Positions 8,692 through 17,831 of a DNA stretch of 64,000 nt are shown one piece after another. The notes under the pieces are model-generated. The model was not told where the DNA came from and did not search any database. It saw nothing but the letters and a program-made list of their open reading frames with translations. The stretch is from the NCBI RefSeq assembly GCF_050262165.1, contig NZ_CP189844.1. One strand, 5' to 3'. Both the position numbers and the translations under genes were made by a program. The DNA is from Parvimonas sp015257355 (GTDB lineage Bacteria; Bacillota; Clostridia; Tissierellales; Peptoniphilaceae). How positions within the stretch are numbered: position 1 is the first letter of the stretch; each line of letters begins with the position of its first letter.

Positions 8692-10221
8692 TTATTTTAG
8701 AATATAAACTTTTACATTTCTTCTACCAAAAGCTTCAGCTTTTGCTCTATCAGTATAGCAAAGATCTATTCTATTTCCCTTTATGGCTCCACCTGTATCT
8801 TCCGCAACAGCGTAACCATAACCTTCAATGTATAATTTTGTTCCTAAAGGAATAACTCTAGGATCTACGGCAACTACCCCATATCTAAGTCTAGTTCCCA
8901 TTTTTGTAGTGTTATATCCTCCATTTTCTGCTGGATCATCAGTATATGAAGTTGCATTCATAACTAATACTTTACTATATTCAAAATTTGTATCAGTTTT
9001 TTTGTTATCAGATGTTTCTGTAGTTGATACTGGTTTAGTTTCAGCTTTTTCAGCTGCTACTTTTTCTTGTTCTTGTTCTTTAGAAACAACTTTTCCATCA
9101 ACTAAAACTTCATTTGAATTAACTGTAACTTTTTCTGAAACTGCATTTTCATCTTTCTTATCCGCATTAGAATCAGCTACTTTAATTTCACCTTCAGATT
9201 CATTTACTTCAAATCCTGTTGCTTCTTCTTTATTTACAGATGATAATAAAGCTCTAAAATTAACATATTTTGCTAACTCATCAGTAGAAACATAATATAA
9301 GTTTTTAGCTCCAGACTCAGTAATTAGCTTTTCAACATCTAAATTCATTGAATCTGAATCAATTACTAAATACTCATAATCAACTTTATCAGCAAATATA
9401 TAAGAACTTAACATATCTGTTAAATTTTTATTTTCAGTTAAAACAACATTGTTATTTTCTTTTGAAGAGTATTCATCTTTGAAAATCTTTACTAAATCTT
9501 TTCCATCTAAAGAATAACTCTTTATTTCTTTCTTATCTTTTTTAGATAAACTATATATTTTAACTTTTAAATCTTCTGGTAAAGAATTAACTCCATCATA
9601 GAAGTAAATATTACCTTCATTCTTAACTTCTGATATTATATTTTCATCGACTTTTTTAGTTGAATCATAGATATATAAGCTCATATTATAGATACGTGCA
9701 TAATGAATAGCACCTAAAATATCAGAATCATTTCCCGAATCAACAATCAAAAGATCACGATTATCTAAAAATTTATTTACATATAAATTCGTGTCATCAG
9801 GATTGTTTGAACCAATTCTTTCGAATTTAATTCCTAAATCATTCAAAATATCATCTGAAATTGAACTATTATCTCCAACAACATACACTTGCTCGCTTTT
9901 TTTCAAAAGTTCTTTTGAAACATCATCTATATTATTATCCTTTACTGGAATAATAACTCCGTTCCTATCTAGTGAAAGTAAACCTGCCAAGCTGAAGTTA
10001 ATTTTATTGTCTATATTAACTACGTAAGAAACTTTTGAAGCACTACCATTAGTGTTATCTAAAATTCTGTTGTTTACTTTTTCAATAGTTTTAGAATCGG
10101 ATTCTGATGAAATTACAAATCCTTTTACTTTTTCGTCTGCAAGTGACTTAGATGAAAATCCAGAAAATGTAGCATATACACACAAACATGCTAAAACACT
10201 TCTAAATATTGCTCTTTTCAA
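8692..10221 (-). CDS. Secreted cell-wall protein: CWB2-like region plus C-terminal 3D domain
   Basis: 509 residues with a signal peptide (about 1-28). Residues ~30-330 resemble clostridial cell-wall-binding type 2 repeats: VYVVGDNSSISDDILNDLG followed by ERIG, AGLLSLDRNGVIIPV, then YFYDGVNSLPEDL and LYYVSTDELA. A low-complexity Lys/Glu/Thr linker (~340-410) leads to a 3D (double-psi beta-barrel) domain with GTRLRYGVVAVDPRVIPLG and AEDTGGAIKGNRIDL, containing the three Asp residues of the name. 3D domains occur in lytic transglycosylase-like wall enzymes and resuscitation factors. A consensus promoter and a leader hairpin precede it. Probably a wall-anchored peptidoglycan-modifying protein. 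Confidence 0.82.
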   Translation of the reverse strand: MKRAIFRSVLACLCVYATFSGFSSKSLADEKVKGFVISSESDSKTIEKVNNRILDNTNGSASKVSYVVNIDNKINFSLAGLLSLDRNGVIIPVKDNNIDDVSKELLKKSEQVYVVGDNSSISDDILNDLGIKFERIGSNNPDDTNLYVNKFLDNRDLLIVDSGNDSDILGAIHYARIYNMSLYIYDSTKKVDENIISEVKNEGNIYFYDGVNSLPEDLKVKIYSLSKKDKKEIKSYSLDGKDLVKIFKDEYSSKENNNVVLTENKNLTDMLSSYIFADKVDYEYLVIDSDSMNLDVEKLITESGAKNLYYVSTDELAKYVNFRALLSSVNKEEATGFEVNESEGEIKVADSNADKKDENAVSEKVTVNSNEVLVDGKVVSKEQEQEKVAAEKAETKPVSTTETSDNKKTDTNFEYSKVLVMNATSYTDDPAENGGYNTTKMGTRLRYGVVAVDPRVIPLGTKLYIEGYGYAVAEDTGGAIKGNRIDLCYTDRAKAEAFGRRNVKVYILK

Positions 10222-10246
10222 ATAATCACTCCTTAATTAAATTAAC

Positions 10247-10267
10247 CAGATTAACAGCTTTAATCTG
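10247..10267 (-). promoter_or_regulatory. 5'-UTR hairpin ahead of the 3D-domain gene
   Basis: CAGATTAA and TTAATCTG form a perfect 8-bp stem around a 5-base loop. It lies between the promoter and the ribosome binding site, has no T run, and so may stabilise or regulate the mRNA. Confidence 0.45.
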
Positions 10268-10275
10268 ATAATAAA

Positions 10276-10304
10276 ATTATAATGATTTTACATAAACCAG
10301 TCAA
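10276..10304 (-). promoter_or_regulatory. Promoter of the 3D-domain gene
   Basis: TTGACT (10299-10304), 17-bp spacer, TATAAT (10276-10281). Upstream of it (10305-10512) I see only AT-rich sequence and the end of the EamA gene. Confidence 0.8.
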
Positions 10305-10512
10305 TAAAATTCAAATTTTTCGGGACAAAACCTAAAAAAACGCATAAATTTAACAAAGTTTTTAACTTAAAAATAGTATTTGTAACATTTTTGTAATTTT
10401 TTTTAATTTATACTTCTCTAATTTTCAAAGGTTACAGAAGTGTTACAATCAAAAGGCGTTTTTTCGTAAAAAAAACTTGAAAATATTAAAAAAATGTAAT
10501 ATTTGCTATTTT

Positions 10513-11400
10513 TTATGCTTTTTTCTCTCTATTTTTCTTTGTGTTTAATAAATATGACATTAAAGACATTGAGAAAATCAAGCTAATTCCTATTAAACTA
10601 TAGATACTTACAGACTCATTTAGTATTAATTTTCCTAGTATAACTACAAATACAATTCCTAAATAATTAAATATACTTACATCTGAAGCCTTTGCATATT
10701 GATAGCTTATAGTTAATCCGAACTGACCAACTGCAGAAGCAATTCCTATTAAAATCAAATATATAATACTAGTTAAATCAGGTATATTTAAATTATTAAA
10801 AACAAACGGGAAACTACAAATAGTTGAGAATAGTGAAAAAATAAAAATAATTGTTTCAGTTTTTTCTGATTTTCCTATTTTTGATACACACATATATGCT
10901 ATAGCTGAGCTAAGAGCAGAACTCATTCCAACCATAGCAGGAAATAATCTTGAATTAAATTGTGGTCTTACTACGAAAATTGCACCAATAAATGAAAATG
11001 TTAAAGTTAAAAATTTTTCCAATGTAAATTTTTCCTTAAATAAAAAACAAGCTATTAAAACTACAAAAATAGGACTAGTTCTTTGTAAAATTCCTGCATC
11101 TGCTACAACCATATTATTTATAGCATAGAAATTAAAGATAACACCCATGTACCCGAAAGTTGATCTCATAAGAAGTAATTTTCTATTTTTCTTTTCTCCT
11201 AGGAAACTACTTCCTTTCATTAATATATATATAGTACAAATAATTAGCATTACAAAATTTCTCATAAAAACTTGTTGCATAAGTGTAAATTTCCCAGATG
11301 TTAGCTTTACAAAAATTTGCATAAAGCTAAAACCAAGTGTAGAAATTATCATAAAAATAATACCTAGTCTTAAATTTTTATTTTTGGAATTTTCTGCCAT
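10513..11400 (-). CDS. EamA/DMT-family transporter
   Basis: 295 residues with ten predicted membrane helices in two repeats, the drug/metabolite transporter (EamA) architecture. The first repeat has STLGFSFMQIFVKLTSGKF and RNFVMLIICTIYILM and the second SALSSAIAYMCVSKIGKSEK, typical of RhaT/YdcZ-like carriers. Substrate cannot be predicted. Single gene with AAACCTCCTT-type ribosome binding site complement at its start; no convincing terminator after it. Confidence 0.8.
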   Translation of the reverse strand: MAENSKNKNLRLGIIFMIISTLGFSFMQIFVKLTSGKFTLMQQVFMRNFVMLIICTIYILMKGSSFLGEKKNRKLLLMRSTFGYMGVIFNFYAINNMVVADAGILQRTSPIFVVLIACFLFKEKFTLEKFLTLTFSFIGAIFVVRPQFNSRLFPAMVGMSSALSSAIAYMCVSKIGKSEKTETIIFIFSLFSTICSFPFVFNNLNIPDLTSIIYLILIGIASAVGQFGLTISYQYAKASDVSIFNYLGIVFVVILGKLILNESVSIYSLIGISLIFSMSLMSYLLNTKKNREKKA

Positions 11401-11420
11401 AAAACCTCCTTATTAAAAAA

Positions 11421-11446
11421 ATAAATGCCACGCAAGTGGCATTTAT
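11421..11446 (-). terminator. Terminator after gcvH
   Basis: ATAAATGCCAC/GTGGCATTTAT hairpin with GCAA-type loop, A/T-flanked, between gcvH and the EamA gene. Confidence 0.8.
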
Positions 11447-11470
11447 TAAATAATTAATTTTAAGAAACTA

Positions 11471-11842
11471 TTATAATGATGCTTCATAATCAGCGTCATT
11501 AGTTAATTCTTCTAATTCAGCTGGATTAGACATTTCAATTTTGCAAACCCAAGCAGCATAACAATCTTTGTTGATTTCGCCTGGTTCGTCGTCTAATAAT
11601 TCGTTAACTTCGATAATTTTTCCTGATACAGGAGCGTTAATATCACTTGCAGCTTTTACTGATTCAACAGATGCTAAAGAATCACCAGCTTCAACTTCAT
11701 CATCAACTTCTGGAAGTTCAACGTAAACGATGTCTCCTAAGTGATCTTGTGCATAGTCCGCTAAACCAACTGTTGCAACATTTCCTTCAACTTTTACCCA
11801 ATCATGATCTTTAGTATAAAGTAATCCTTTTTCTACTCTCAT
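11471..11842 (-). CDS. gcvH: Glycine cleavage system H protein
   Basis: 123 residues. The lipoyl carrier of the glycine cleavage system; the lipoylated Lys lies in SVESVKAASD (about residue 65) and the ADYAQDHLGDIVYVELPEV block is diagnostic. It stands alone with its own promoter and terminator; gcvT and gcvP are not here. A dihydrolipoyl dehydrogenase gene lies at the far end of the window. Lone H proteins in amino-acid-fermenting anaerobes may serve glycine metabolism elsewhere or lipoate relay. The ATG at 11842 follows AGGAGG by 9 bases. Confidence 0.95.
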   Translation of the reverse strand: MRVEKGLLYTKDHDWVKVEGNVATVGLADYAQDHLGDIVYVELPEVDDEVEAGDSLASVESVKAASDINAPVSGKIIEVNELLDDEPGEINKDCYAAWVCKIEMSNPAELEELTNDADYEASL

Positions 11843-11934
11843 TCTAATATACCTCCTAAAATTTTTACTATAACAATAACTCCAATTATGTACTAATTTA
11901 TTGGATATTAACCATAACATTATAGTATACTTAA

Positions 11935-11963
11935 ATTATAGAGTAGTTTAGAAAAAATTTCAA
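11935..11963 (-). promoter_or_regulatory. Promoter of gcvH
   Basis: TTGAAA (11958-11963), 17-bp spacer, TATAAT (11935-11940). The ~90-base leader shows no glycine-riboswitch features that I recognise. Confidence 0.65.
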
Positions 11964-12152
11964 TACCTTTTATTAATTTTTTATTATTTTTTTGAAATTT
12001 ATTCGAAAATTTAATAAAAATAGTTAAATAATAATAATTATTATAAAGTAATTTTTTTTATATTTTTCACATAAAATAATAAATAATTAAAGAAAAAAAC
12101 AAATAAATCGTGAAATTTTTTCGGGAAAACTTTTATCTTATTAATTTTTTAA

Positions 12153-12238
12153 TTGATTTTTTTATAAATTGTTGTATAATATATGTTAATATATTTTTTA
12201 ATAAATTTTGTTGTTAAATAATAAAATATCTCTATAAT
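12153..12238 (+). promoter_or_regulatory. Two candidate promoters upstream of guaB
   Basis: TTGATT (12153-12158)/16 bp/TATAAT (12175-12180) and TTGTTA (12211-12216)/16 bp/TATAAT (12233-12238), both directed at guaB. The whole 11964-12339 stretch is extremely AT-rich. I looked for a purine riboswitch and saw none. Confidence 0.55.
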
Positions 12239-12339
12239 ATAATAAAAAAATTACATAGTTAAATTAAATATTTATTATACAGTAAATTTTTTAAAAAATA
12301 TGTTTGAATTTAATAAAATTTTTAGGAGGAAAAGATATT

Positions 12340-13803
12340 ATGTGGGAAACAAAATTCCAAAAAGAAGGATTGACATTTGATGATGTACTTTTAATTCCAG
12401 CAAAGAGTGAAGTTCTACCAAAAGATGTTGTTTTAACATCACAATTAACAAAGAAAATTAAATTAAATATTCCAGTTATTTCTGCTGCAATGGATACTGT
12501 AACAGAACATAAAATGGCTATTGCTATGGCAAGAGAAGGTGGACTTGGTGTAATACATAAAAATATGCCAATAGAATTACAAGCTGAAGAAGTAAGAAAA
12601 GTTAAACGTTCAGAAAGTGGAGTTATTAATGACCCATTTTTCTTAACTCCAGATAATAAAGTTCAAGAAGCTGAAGATTTAATGAGAAAATATAGAATTT
12701 CTGGAGTTCCAATTGTAAATTCTCTTGAAGAAAAAAAATTAGTTGGAATTCTAACTAACAGAGATTTAAGATTTTTAGAAGATTATTCAGTAAAAATTGA
12801 CTCTGTAATGACAAAAGAAAATTTAGTTACAGCTCCTTCAAAAACTACATTAGATGAAGCTGCTAAAATTTTAAGAAATCATAAAATAGAAAAATTACCA
12901 CTAGTAAATGATGAAGGAATCATTACTGGATTAATAACTATAAAAGATATAGAAAAAGTTGTTAAATATCCAAATTCTGCAAAAGATGCACAAGGAAGAC
13001 TTCTTGTAGCTGCTTCTGTAGGAACTGGTGCTGATACTTTTGAAAGAGTTGAAGCTCTAGTTAATGCAGGTGTTGATGCTATTGTAATTGATACAGCTCA
13101 TGGTCATTCTATGGGAGTTGTTCAAAAGGTAAAAGAAATCAGAGAAAAATATCCAGATCTTGATATTATTGCAGGAAATGTTGTAACAGCAGAAGCTACT
13201 AGAACACTTTTTGAAGCTGGTGCAGATGTTGTTAAAGTTGGTGTTGGTCCTGGATCAATCTGTACAACAAGAGTTGTTGCTGGTGTAGGTGTTCCTCAAA
13301 TTACAGCTGTTTATGATTGTGCAACTGTTGCTAGAGAAATGGGAAAAACAATCATAGCTGACGGTGGATTAAAATATTCAGGAGATGTTGTTAAAGCTCT
13401 TGCTGCTGGTGGAAATGTTGTAATGTTAGGCTCAATGCTTGCTGGAACTGATGAATCACCAGGAGAATTTGAAATTTTCCAAGGAAGAAGATTTAAAACA
13501 TATAGAGGTATGGGATCTCTTGCAGCTATGGAAAAAGGCTCAAAAGATAGATACTTCCAAGAAGAAGGTAAAAAACTTGTTCCAGAAGGTATTGAAGGAA
13601 GAATTCCTTATAAGGGAACTTTAGCAGATGCTATTTATCAAATCGTTGGTGGAATTAGAGCTGGTATGGGATATACTGGTGCAAAAGACTTAGAAACTTT
13701 AAGAGAAACTGCACAATTTGTTAGAATGACAGGTGCAGGATTAATTGAATCTCACCCACATGATGTTCAAATAATTAAAGAAGCTCCAAATTATTCAAAA
13801 TAG
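12340..13803 (+). CDS. guaB: IMP dehydrogenase
   Basis: 487 residues. Oxidises IMP to XMP with NAD+, the committed step to GMP. The N-terminal KFQKEGLTFDDVLLIPAKS and the catalytic loop GVGPGSICTTR with the active-site Cys are clear. Two CBS domains lie between (YRISGVPIVN and NHKIEKLPLVN), followed by the flap GMGSLAAM and the C-terminal GGIRAGMGYTGA. I start at the ATG at 12340, 8 bases after AGGAGG (MWETKFQ). The only sizeable plus-strand gene in this part, with its own promoter region and terminator. Confidence 0.97.
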   Translation: MWETKFQKEGLTFDDVLLIPAKSEVLPKDVVLTSQLTKKIKLNIPVISAAMDTVTEHKMAIAMAREGGLGVIHKNMPIELQAEEVRKVKRSESGVINDPFFLTPDNKVQEAEDLMRKYRISGVPIVNSLEEKKLVGILTNRDLRFLEDYSVKIDSVMTKENLVTAPSKTTLDEAAKILRNHKIEKLPLVNDEGIITGLITIKDIEKVVKYPNSAKDAQGRLLVAASVGTGADTFERVEALVNAGVDAIVIDTAHGHSMGVVQKVKEIREKYPDLDIIAGNVVTAEATRTLFEAGADVVKVGVGPGSICTTRVVAGVGVPQITAVYDCATVAREMGKTIIADGGLKYSGDVVKALAAGGNVVMLGSMLAGTDESPGEFEIFQGRRFKTYRGMGSLAAMEKGSKDRYFQEEGKKLVPEGIEGRIPYKGTLADAIYQIVGGIRAGMGYTGAKDLETLRETAQFVRMTGAGLIESHPHDVQIIKEAPNYSK

Positions 13804-13810
13804 AAATATA

Positions 13811-13848
13811 AAAAAGGCTATTCGTTTTAAAGCGAATAGCCTTTATTT
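13811..13848. terminator. Bidirectional terminator between guaB and the DUF436 gene
   Basis: AAAAAGGCTATTCG/CGAATAGCCTTT hairpin with A and T runs on either side, serving converging transcripts. Confidence 0.85.
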
Positions 13849-13856
13849 TTAAATTA

Positions 13857-14399
13857 TTATTGATAAACTGCCCTACTTCCTCCAATCAATTTAGGTCTTG
13901 AAGTTAATGCAGTTAAATGTGCATTTCCTATTTCTTTTATTGATAATCTAACTGGAACTTGAACAAATTTAATATGCATTCCAATTGATGTATCTCCAAT
14001 ATCAAGTCCTGCTTTTGCAACTATTTTTTCTACAACTACAGGATTTTTAAATAATTCGTATGCTGAAGTGGCAACTCCACCACCAGCATTTTTTTGTGGA
14101 ATAACATTTACTATTTCAAAATTATTTTTAATAGCAACTTCTTTTTCTACAACTAACGCTCTATTCAAATGTTCACAACATTGAACAGCAAAGTTTACTT
14201 TAATTTTATCCAACTTTTCTTTTATAGTTTCAACAATTAGCTCTCCTACTTCAATATCAGTATCTTTACCTATATGTTTTCCTTTTACTTCACTTGTACT
14301 ACAACCTAAAACAAAAATATCTCCCTCATCAAATTTTGCTTTTTCAATAAGTTCATCCATACAAATTTCTAAATCTTTTCTAATTTTACCTAAATCCAT
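13857..14399 (-). CDS. DUF436 / UPF0340 (YwlG-type) protein
   Basis: 180 residues matching the TIGR01440 family: DIFVLGCSTSEVKGKHIGKDTD near residues 28-50, the VQCCEHLNRALVVE block (~80-93) and GGGVATSAYEL (~107). The function of this widespread Firmicute family is not established. It sits 9 bases after the MATE gene stop and is last in the run ribF-galE-MATE-DUF436. Confidence 0.8.
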   Translation of the reverse strand: MDLGKIRKDLEICMDELIEKAKFDEGDIFVLGCSTSEVKGKHIGKDTDIEVGELIVETIKEKLDKIKVNFAVQCCEHLNRALVVEKEVAIKNNFEIVNVIPQKNAGGGVATSAYELFKNPVVVEKIVAKAGLDIGDTSIGMHIKFVQVPVRLSIKEIGNAHLTALTSRPKLIGGSRAVYQ

Positions 14400-14408
14400 A
14401 ATAACCTC

Positions 14409-15755
14409 CTAAAAAGTACTAATCTTTTTAACAGTTTTTAAAAGCAAGATAAATCCTGTTATAGCGGAAATAAAATCAACTATTGGGTAAGTAATCCACG
14501 CTCCTAAAACACCAAATTTACCTATCATAATTATAACTATCGGAATATATAGAAGTGTTTCTCTATAAATTGATAAGAAAAAATTGTTTTTTTCCATCCC
14601 AACTGATTGAAAAAAGTATATACAAATGTAATAAAAACTCAAAATCGGAAAAACTAAAATTACATATCTAAAACTATCTGTCGCCATTTGTAAAAGTCTT
14701 TCATCTTTTAAAAACAGACCTATAATTAAATTAATATTATAATTCATAAAAATCCAGATAATTGTAGATAGTGAAAACACAAAAACAAATCCTGTTTTTA
14801 AAATTTTCTTTATTTTTAAAAAATCTTTAGCTCCATAATTATAAGAGATGAGTGGTTGAATTGAACTGCTTACCCCTATCATTGCAACAAACATAAACAT
14901 AGAAACCTTTGTTATTACTCCTACCAAAATAATTGCATCATTACCGCCAACTGGTAAAAGTAAATGATTAAGGACACTTATTAATATAGCATCTGAAAAT
15001 TCTATTACAAATGAAGAAAAACCTATTGCTAAAATATTAAATGAAATTTTCGAGTCAAATCTTGGAATTAAGCTGAAATTATTTTCTTTCTGTAATTTTT
15101 TTACAAAAACAAATGAAAATAAAAAAGATATAAATTGGCTCGAAATAGTAGCAATCGCAGCTCCTTCTACAGCCATATTCAAATTTTTAATTAAAATATA
15201 ATCTACAACTATATTTATTAAAGCCCCAATACTTGAAGTTAATAGCATTACTTTCATATTGCCATAAGCAATATTTATATATCCAAAAACTGTTGTAAAT
15301 GCTAAAAAAATACTTCCAAACATAACTATTCTTAAATAGTTAGTAGAATATAATAAAATATTATCTCGAGCTCCTAAAAACATACAAATATTCGAAGTAA
15401 ATAGAAATGTAAATACACTAACTATTAATATTATTAACAAAGTTAGTCCATTTACTGCTGTTGTATATTTTGTTATATCCTTATTCCTTTTTTCACCAAG
15501 TCTTCTAGAAATTAAATTTGAAACTCCAATTCCTAAACATACTGAAATTGCAATAATAAGTCTTTGTAAAGGAAAAACTACACTTAAAGCACCTATAGAA
15601 TCTGCTCCTACATATCTACCTACGAAAAAAGTATCAACCATATTGTATAGTTCTGCAATCAGAATACTTAAAATTCCAGGAATTGCAAAATGTAATATTG
15701 CCTTAACTATATTATTCTCGTTATAAATATTTTTCGTGCCCATTTTAAACCTCAT
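14409..15755 (-). CDS. MATE-family efflux transporter
   Basis: 448 residues, 12 predicted membrane helices. AILHFAIPGILSILIAELYNMVDTFFVGRYVG is the typical first MATE block, and the two halves are recognisable. Probably a cation-coupled exporter of drugs or metabolites; substrate unknown. The ATG at 15755 overlaps the galE stop (TAATG). An alternative ATG at 15743 (MGTKNIYNEN) has GAGG six bases upstream and may be the true start. Confidence 0.85.
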   Translation of the reverse strand: MRFKMGTKNIYNENNIVKAILHFAIPGILSILIAELYNMVDTFFVGRYVGADSIGALSVVFPLQRLIIAISVCLGIGVSNLISRRLGEKRNKDITKYTTAVNGLTLLIILIVSVFTFLFTSNICMFLGARDNILLYSTNYLRIVMFGSIFLAFTTVFGYINIAYGNMKVMLLTSSIGALINIVVDYILIKNLNMAVEGAAIATISSQFISFLFSFVFVKKLQKENNFSLIPRFDSKISFNILAIGFSSFVIEFSDAILISVLNHLLLPVGGNDAIILVGVITKVSMFMFVAMIGVSSSIQPLISYNYGAKDFLKIKKILKTGFVFVFSLSTIIWIFMNYNINLIIGLFLKDERLLQMATDSFRYVILVFPILSFYYICIYFFQSVGMEKNNFFLSIYRETLLYIPIVIIMIGKFGVLGAWITYPIVDFISAITGFILLLKTVKKISTF

Positions 15756-16771
15756 TAATCCTCATATCCATTTGGATTATTTACTTGCCATCTCCAACTA
15801 TCTTCACACATTTCTCTGATTCCATATTTAGCTTCCCAACCTAATTCATTTTTAGCTTTAGAAGAGTCAGCATAACACTCTGCAATATCTCCGCTTCTTC
15901 TTGGAGTAACTACATATTTTATCTTTTTACCTGTAACTTCTTCAAAATTTTTAATCATATCGAGAACACTATAACCTTCACCTGTTCCAAGATTATAAAT
16001 CCTAACAGCCTTACTATCTTCAAACTTTTTAATTGCCTTTATATGACCTAATGCTAAATCTAAAACGTGGATATAATCTCTTACACCTGTTCCATCTTTT
16101 GTTTCATAATCATCACCGAAAACTCTAACATACTCTAATTTACCAACTGCAACTTGAGTTATATATGGAACTAGATTATTAGGAATACCATTAGGATTTT
16201 CACCTATTTTTCCACTCTTATGCGCACCAATTGGATTAAAATATCTAAGAAGTACAATATTCCAATTATTATCTGAAATATATAAATCCCTAAAAATTTC
16301 TTCTAAAAATAATTTTGTTCTCCCATAAGGATTAGTTACAGAAAGTGGAAATCCTTCATTAATAGGAACTGTTTTAGGTTTTCCATATACAGTTGCTGAA
16401 GAACTAAAAATAATATTTTTTACATTAAACTCTCTCATAACTTCTATTAACTTTAAAGTTCCATTAATATTATTATCATAATATTCAACTGGTTTTTCTA
16501 CTGATTCCCCAACAGCTTTAAGACCAGCAAAATGAATTACTCCGTAAATATCATTTTCAGAAAATATCTTTCTAAGTATTTCTTTATCTCTAATATCACC
16601 TTCATAGAACTTAAAATTTTTGCCACTAAGTTCTTCAATTCTATTCAAAACTTTTTTACTAGAATTGTAAAAATTATCAATTATCACAACTTCATATCCT
16701 TCATTTAAAAGTTCTATACAAGTATGCGAACCAATATATCCAGCTCCACCTGTAACTAAAATTTGTTTCAT
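15755..16771 (-). CDS. galE: UDP-glucose 4-epimerase
   Basis: 338 residues, full length. Interconverts UDP-glucose and UDP-galactose. The NAD-binding GGAGYIGSHTCIELL is at the N-terminus, the Ser/Tyr/Lys catalytic set is in SSSATVYG and NPYGRTKLF, and RYFNPIGAHKSGKIGE and RDYIHVLDLALGH are family blocks. No other gal gene is nearby, so it probably supplies UDP-galactose for surface polysaccharide. Confidence 0.95.
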   Translation of the reverse strand: MKQILVTGGAGYIGSHTCIELLNEGYEVVIIDNFYNSSKKVLNRIEELSGKNFKFYEGDIRDKEILRKIFSENDIYGVIHFAGLKAVGESVEKPVEYYDNNINGTLKLIEVMREFNVKNIIFSSSATVYGKPKTVPINEGFPLSVTNPYGRTKLFLEEIFRDLYISDNNWNIVLLRYFNPIGAHKSGKIGENPNGIPNNLVPYITQVAVGKLEYVRVFGDDYETKDGTGVRDYIHVLDLALGHIKAIKKFEDSKAVRIYNLGTGEGYSVLDMIKNFEEVTGKKIKYVVTPRRSGDIAECYADSSKAKNELGWEAKYGIREMCEDSWRWQVNNPNGYED

Positions 16772-16780
16772 ATCTATCTC

Positions 16781-17707
16781 CTATTTATACTCATTAATTA
16801 ATTCTCTACATTCAATTTCATCTTTTTTTAACTGATCTATCAATTCTTCTATAGAGTTAAATTTGATATTATCTCTAAGTCTTTTTAAAAAGCATAGTTC
16901 AATCTCTTCTCCATAAATATCGTCATTAAAATCAAAAATATGTGATTCTATAGATGACTTTTTATTATCAAAAGTAGGATTATGTCCAACACTTGAAAAA
17001 CTAAAATACTCTTTATCACCAATTATAGTTTTTGTTAGATAAACACCTTCTTTTACCATAACATAATTAAATGACATTTCTAAATTTGCGGTTGGATATC
17101 CTAGATCTCTTCCCCTTTGGAAACCTTGTATAACTTTTCCTTTAATTGAAAAATAGTCTCCAAGCAAAGTATTTGCCAATTCAATTTTCCCAGTTTTTAT
17201 GTATTCAATAATTTTTGTACTACTAATTTCATTATTATCATAGCTTAATTTTTCTATAATAGTACAAGATAATTGTTTTTCTTTCATATAAGATTCAATA
17301 AAATCAATATTTCCTTCACGATTTTTTGAAAATCTATAATCCTTACCAACTACAATATGTTTGACATTAAGATTAATAGTTAAAAAATCTAAAAATTCAA
17401 TTGGTGTTAAACTTTTAATTTTTTCAGAAAAATCTATACTAAAAACATAGTCTATTTTAAAACTTTCCAGTTTTTTTAATTTATCCTCAAAAGACATTAT
17501 CCTACTTAAATTCTGATTGAAAATTAAGTCTTTAGTATGATTTACAAAAAGGAAAACTGCACTCTTATATCCTTTATTTAATTTTACATTGTTTAATTCT
17601 GAAATTAATTTTTGATGGCCTATATGGAAACCATCAAAATTTCCTAGAGCTACAACAATATCATCAAATTTAAAATTACTCTCCAAATTTAATTTAAAAT
17701 GCTCCAT
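16781..17707 (-). CDS. ribF: Bifunctional riboflavin kinase / FAD synthetase
   Basis: 308 residues. The N-terminal FAD synthetase domain carries VALGNFDGFHIGHQKLI, and KHIVVGKDYRFSKNREG is a nucleotide-site block. The C-terminal riboflavin kinase domain has GKVIQGFQRGRDLGYPTANLE and GVYLTKT. Makes FMN and FAD from riboflavin. It has a 9-base gap to galE. No obvious terminator or FMN riboswitch. Confidence 0.95.
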   Translation of the reverse strand: MEHFKLNLESNFKFDDIVVALGNFDGFHIGHQKLISELNNVKLNKGYKSAVFLFVNHTKDLIFNQNLSRIMSFEDKLKKLESFKIDYVFSIDFSEKIKSLTPIEFLDFLTINLNVKHIVVGKDYRFSKNREGNIDFIESYMKEKQLSCTIIEKLSYDNNEISSTKIIEYIKTGKIELANTLLGDYFSIKGKVIQGFQRGRDLGYPTANLEMSFNYVMVKEGVYLTKTIIGDKEYFSFSSVGHNPTFDNKKSSIESHIFDFNDDIYGEEIELCFLKRLRDNIKFNSIEELIDQLKKDEIECRELINEYK

Positions 17708-17804
17708 ACAAACCTCTTCTTAATCCATATTTTACAATAATTATACAACAAATAATGCTTTATTTCAATTTACCATATTGGAATATCTATTTCAAAAAAT
17801 AAAA

Positions 17805-17827
17805 AACATGTTCGTATTGAACATGTT
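17805..17827 (-). terminator. Terminator after the Mrp-type ATPase gene
   Basis: AACATGTTC/GAACATGTT hairpin followed by a T run on the minus strand, ending the ABC exporter operon. Confidence 0.8.
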
Positions 17828-17831
17828 CTCT

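Noticed and set aside
8828..9295. 155-codon plus-strand frame opposite the 3D-domain gene
   Set aside because: Ser/Thr/Phe-rich mirror of the Lys/Glu/Asp-rich linker; no start signals.
11964..12339. Possible purine riboswitch ahead of guaB
   Set aside because: No conserved riboswitch core or paired arms seen; the stretch is almost pure A/T with two promoter-like sites.
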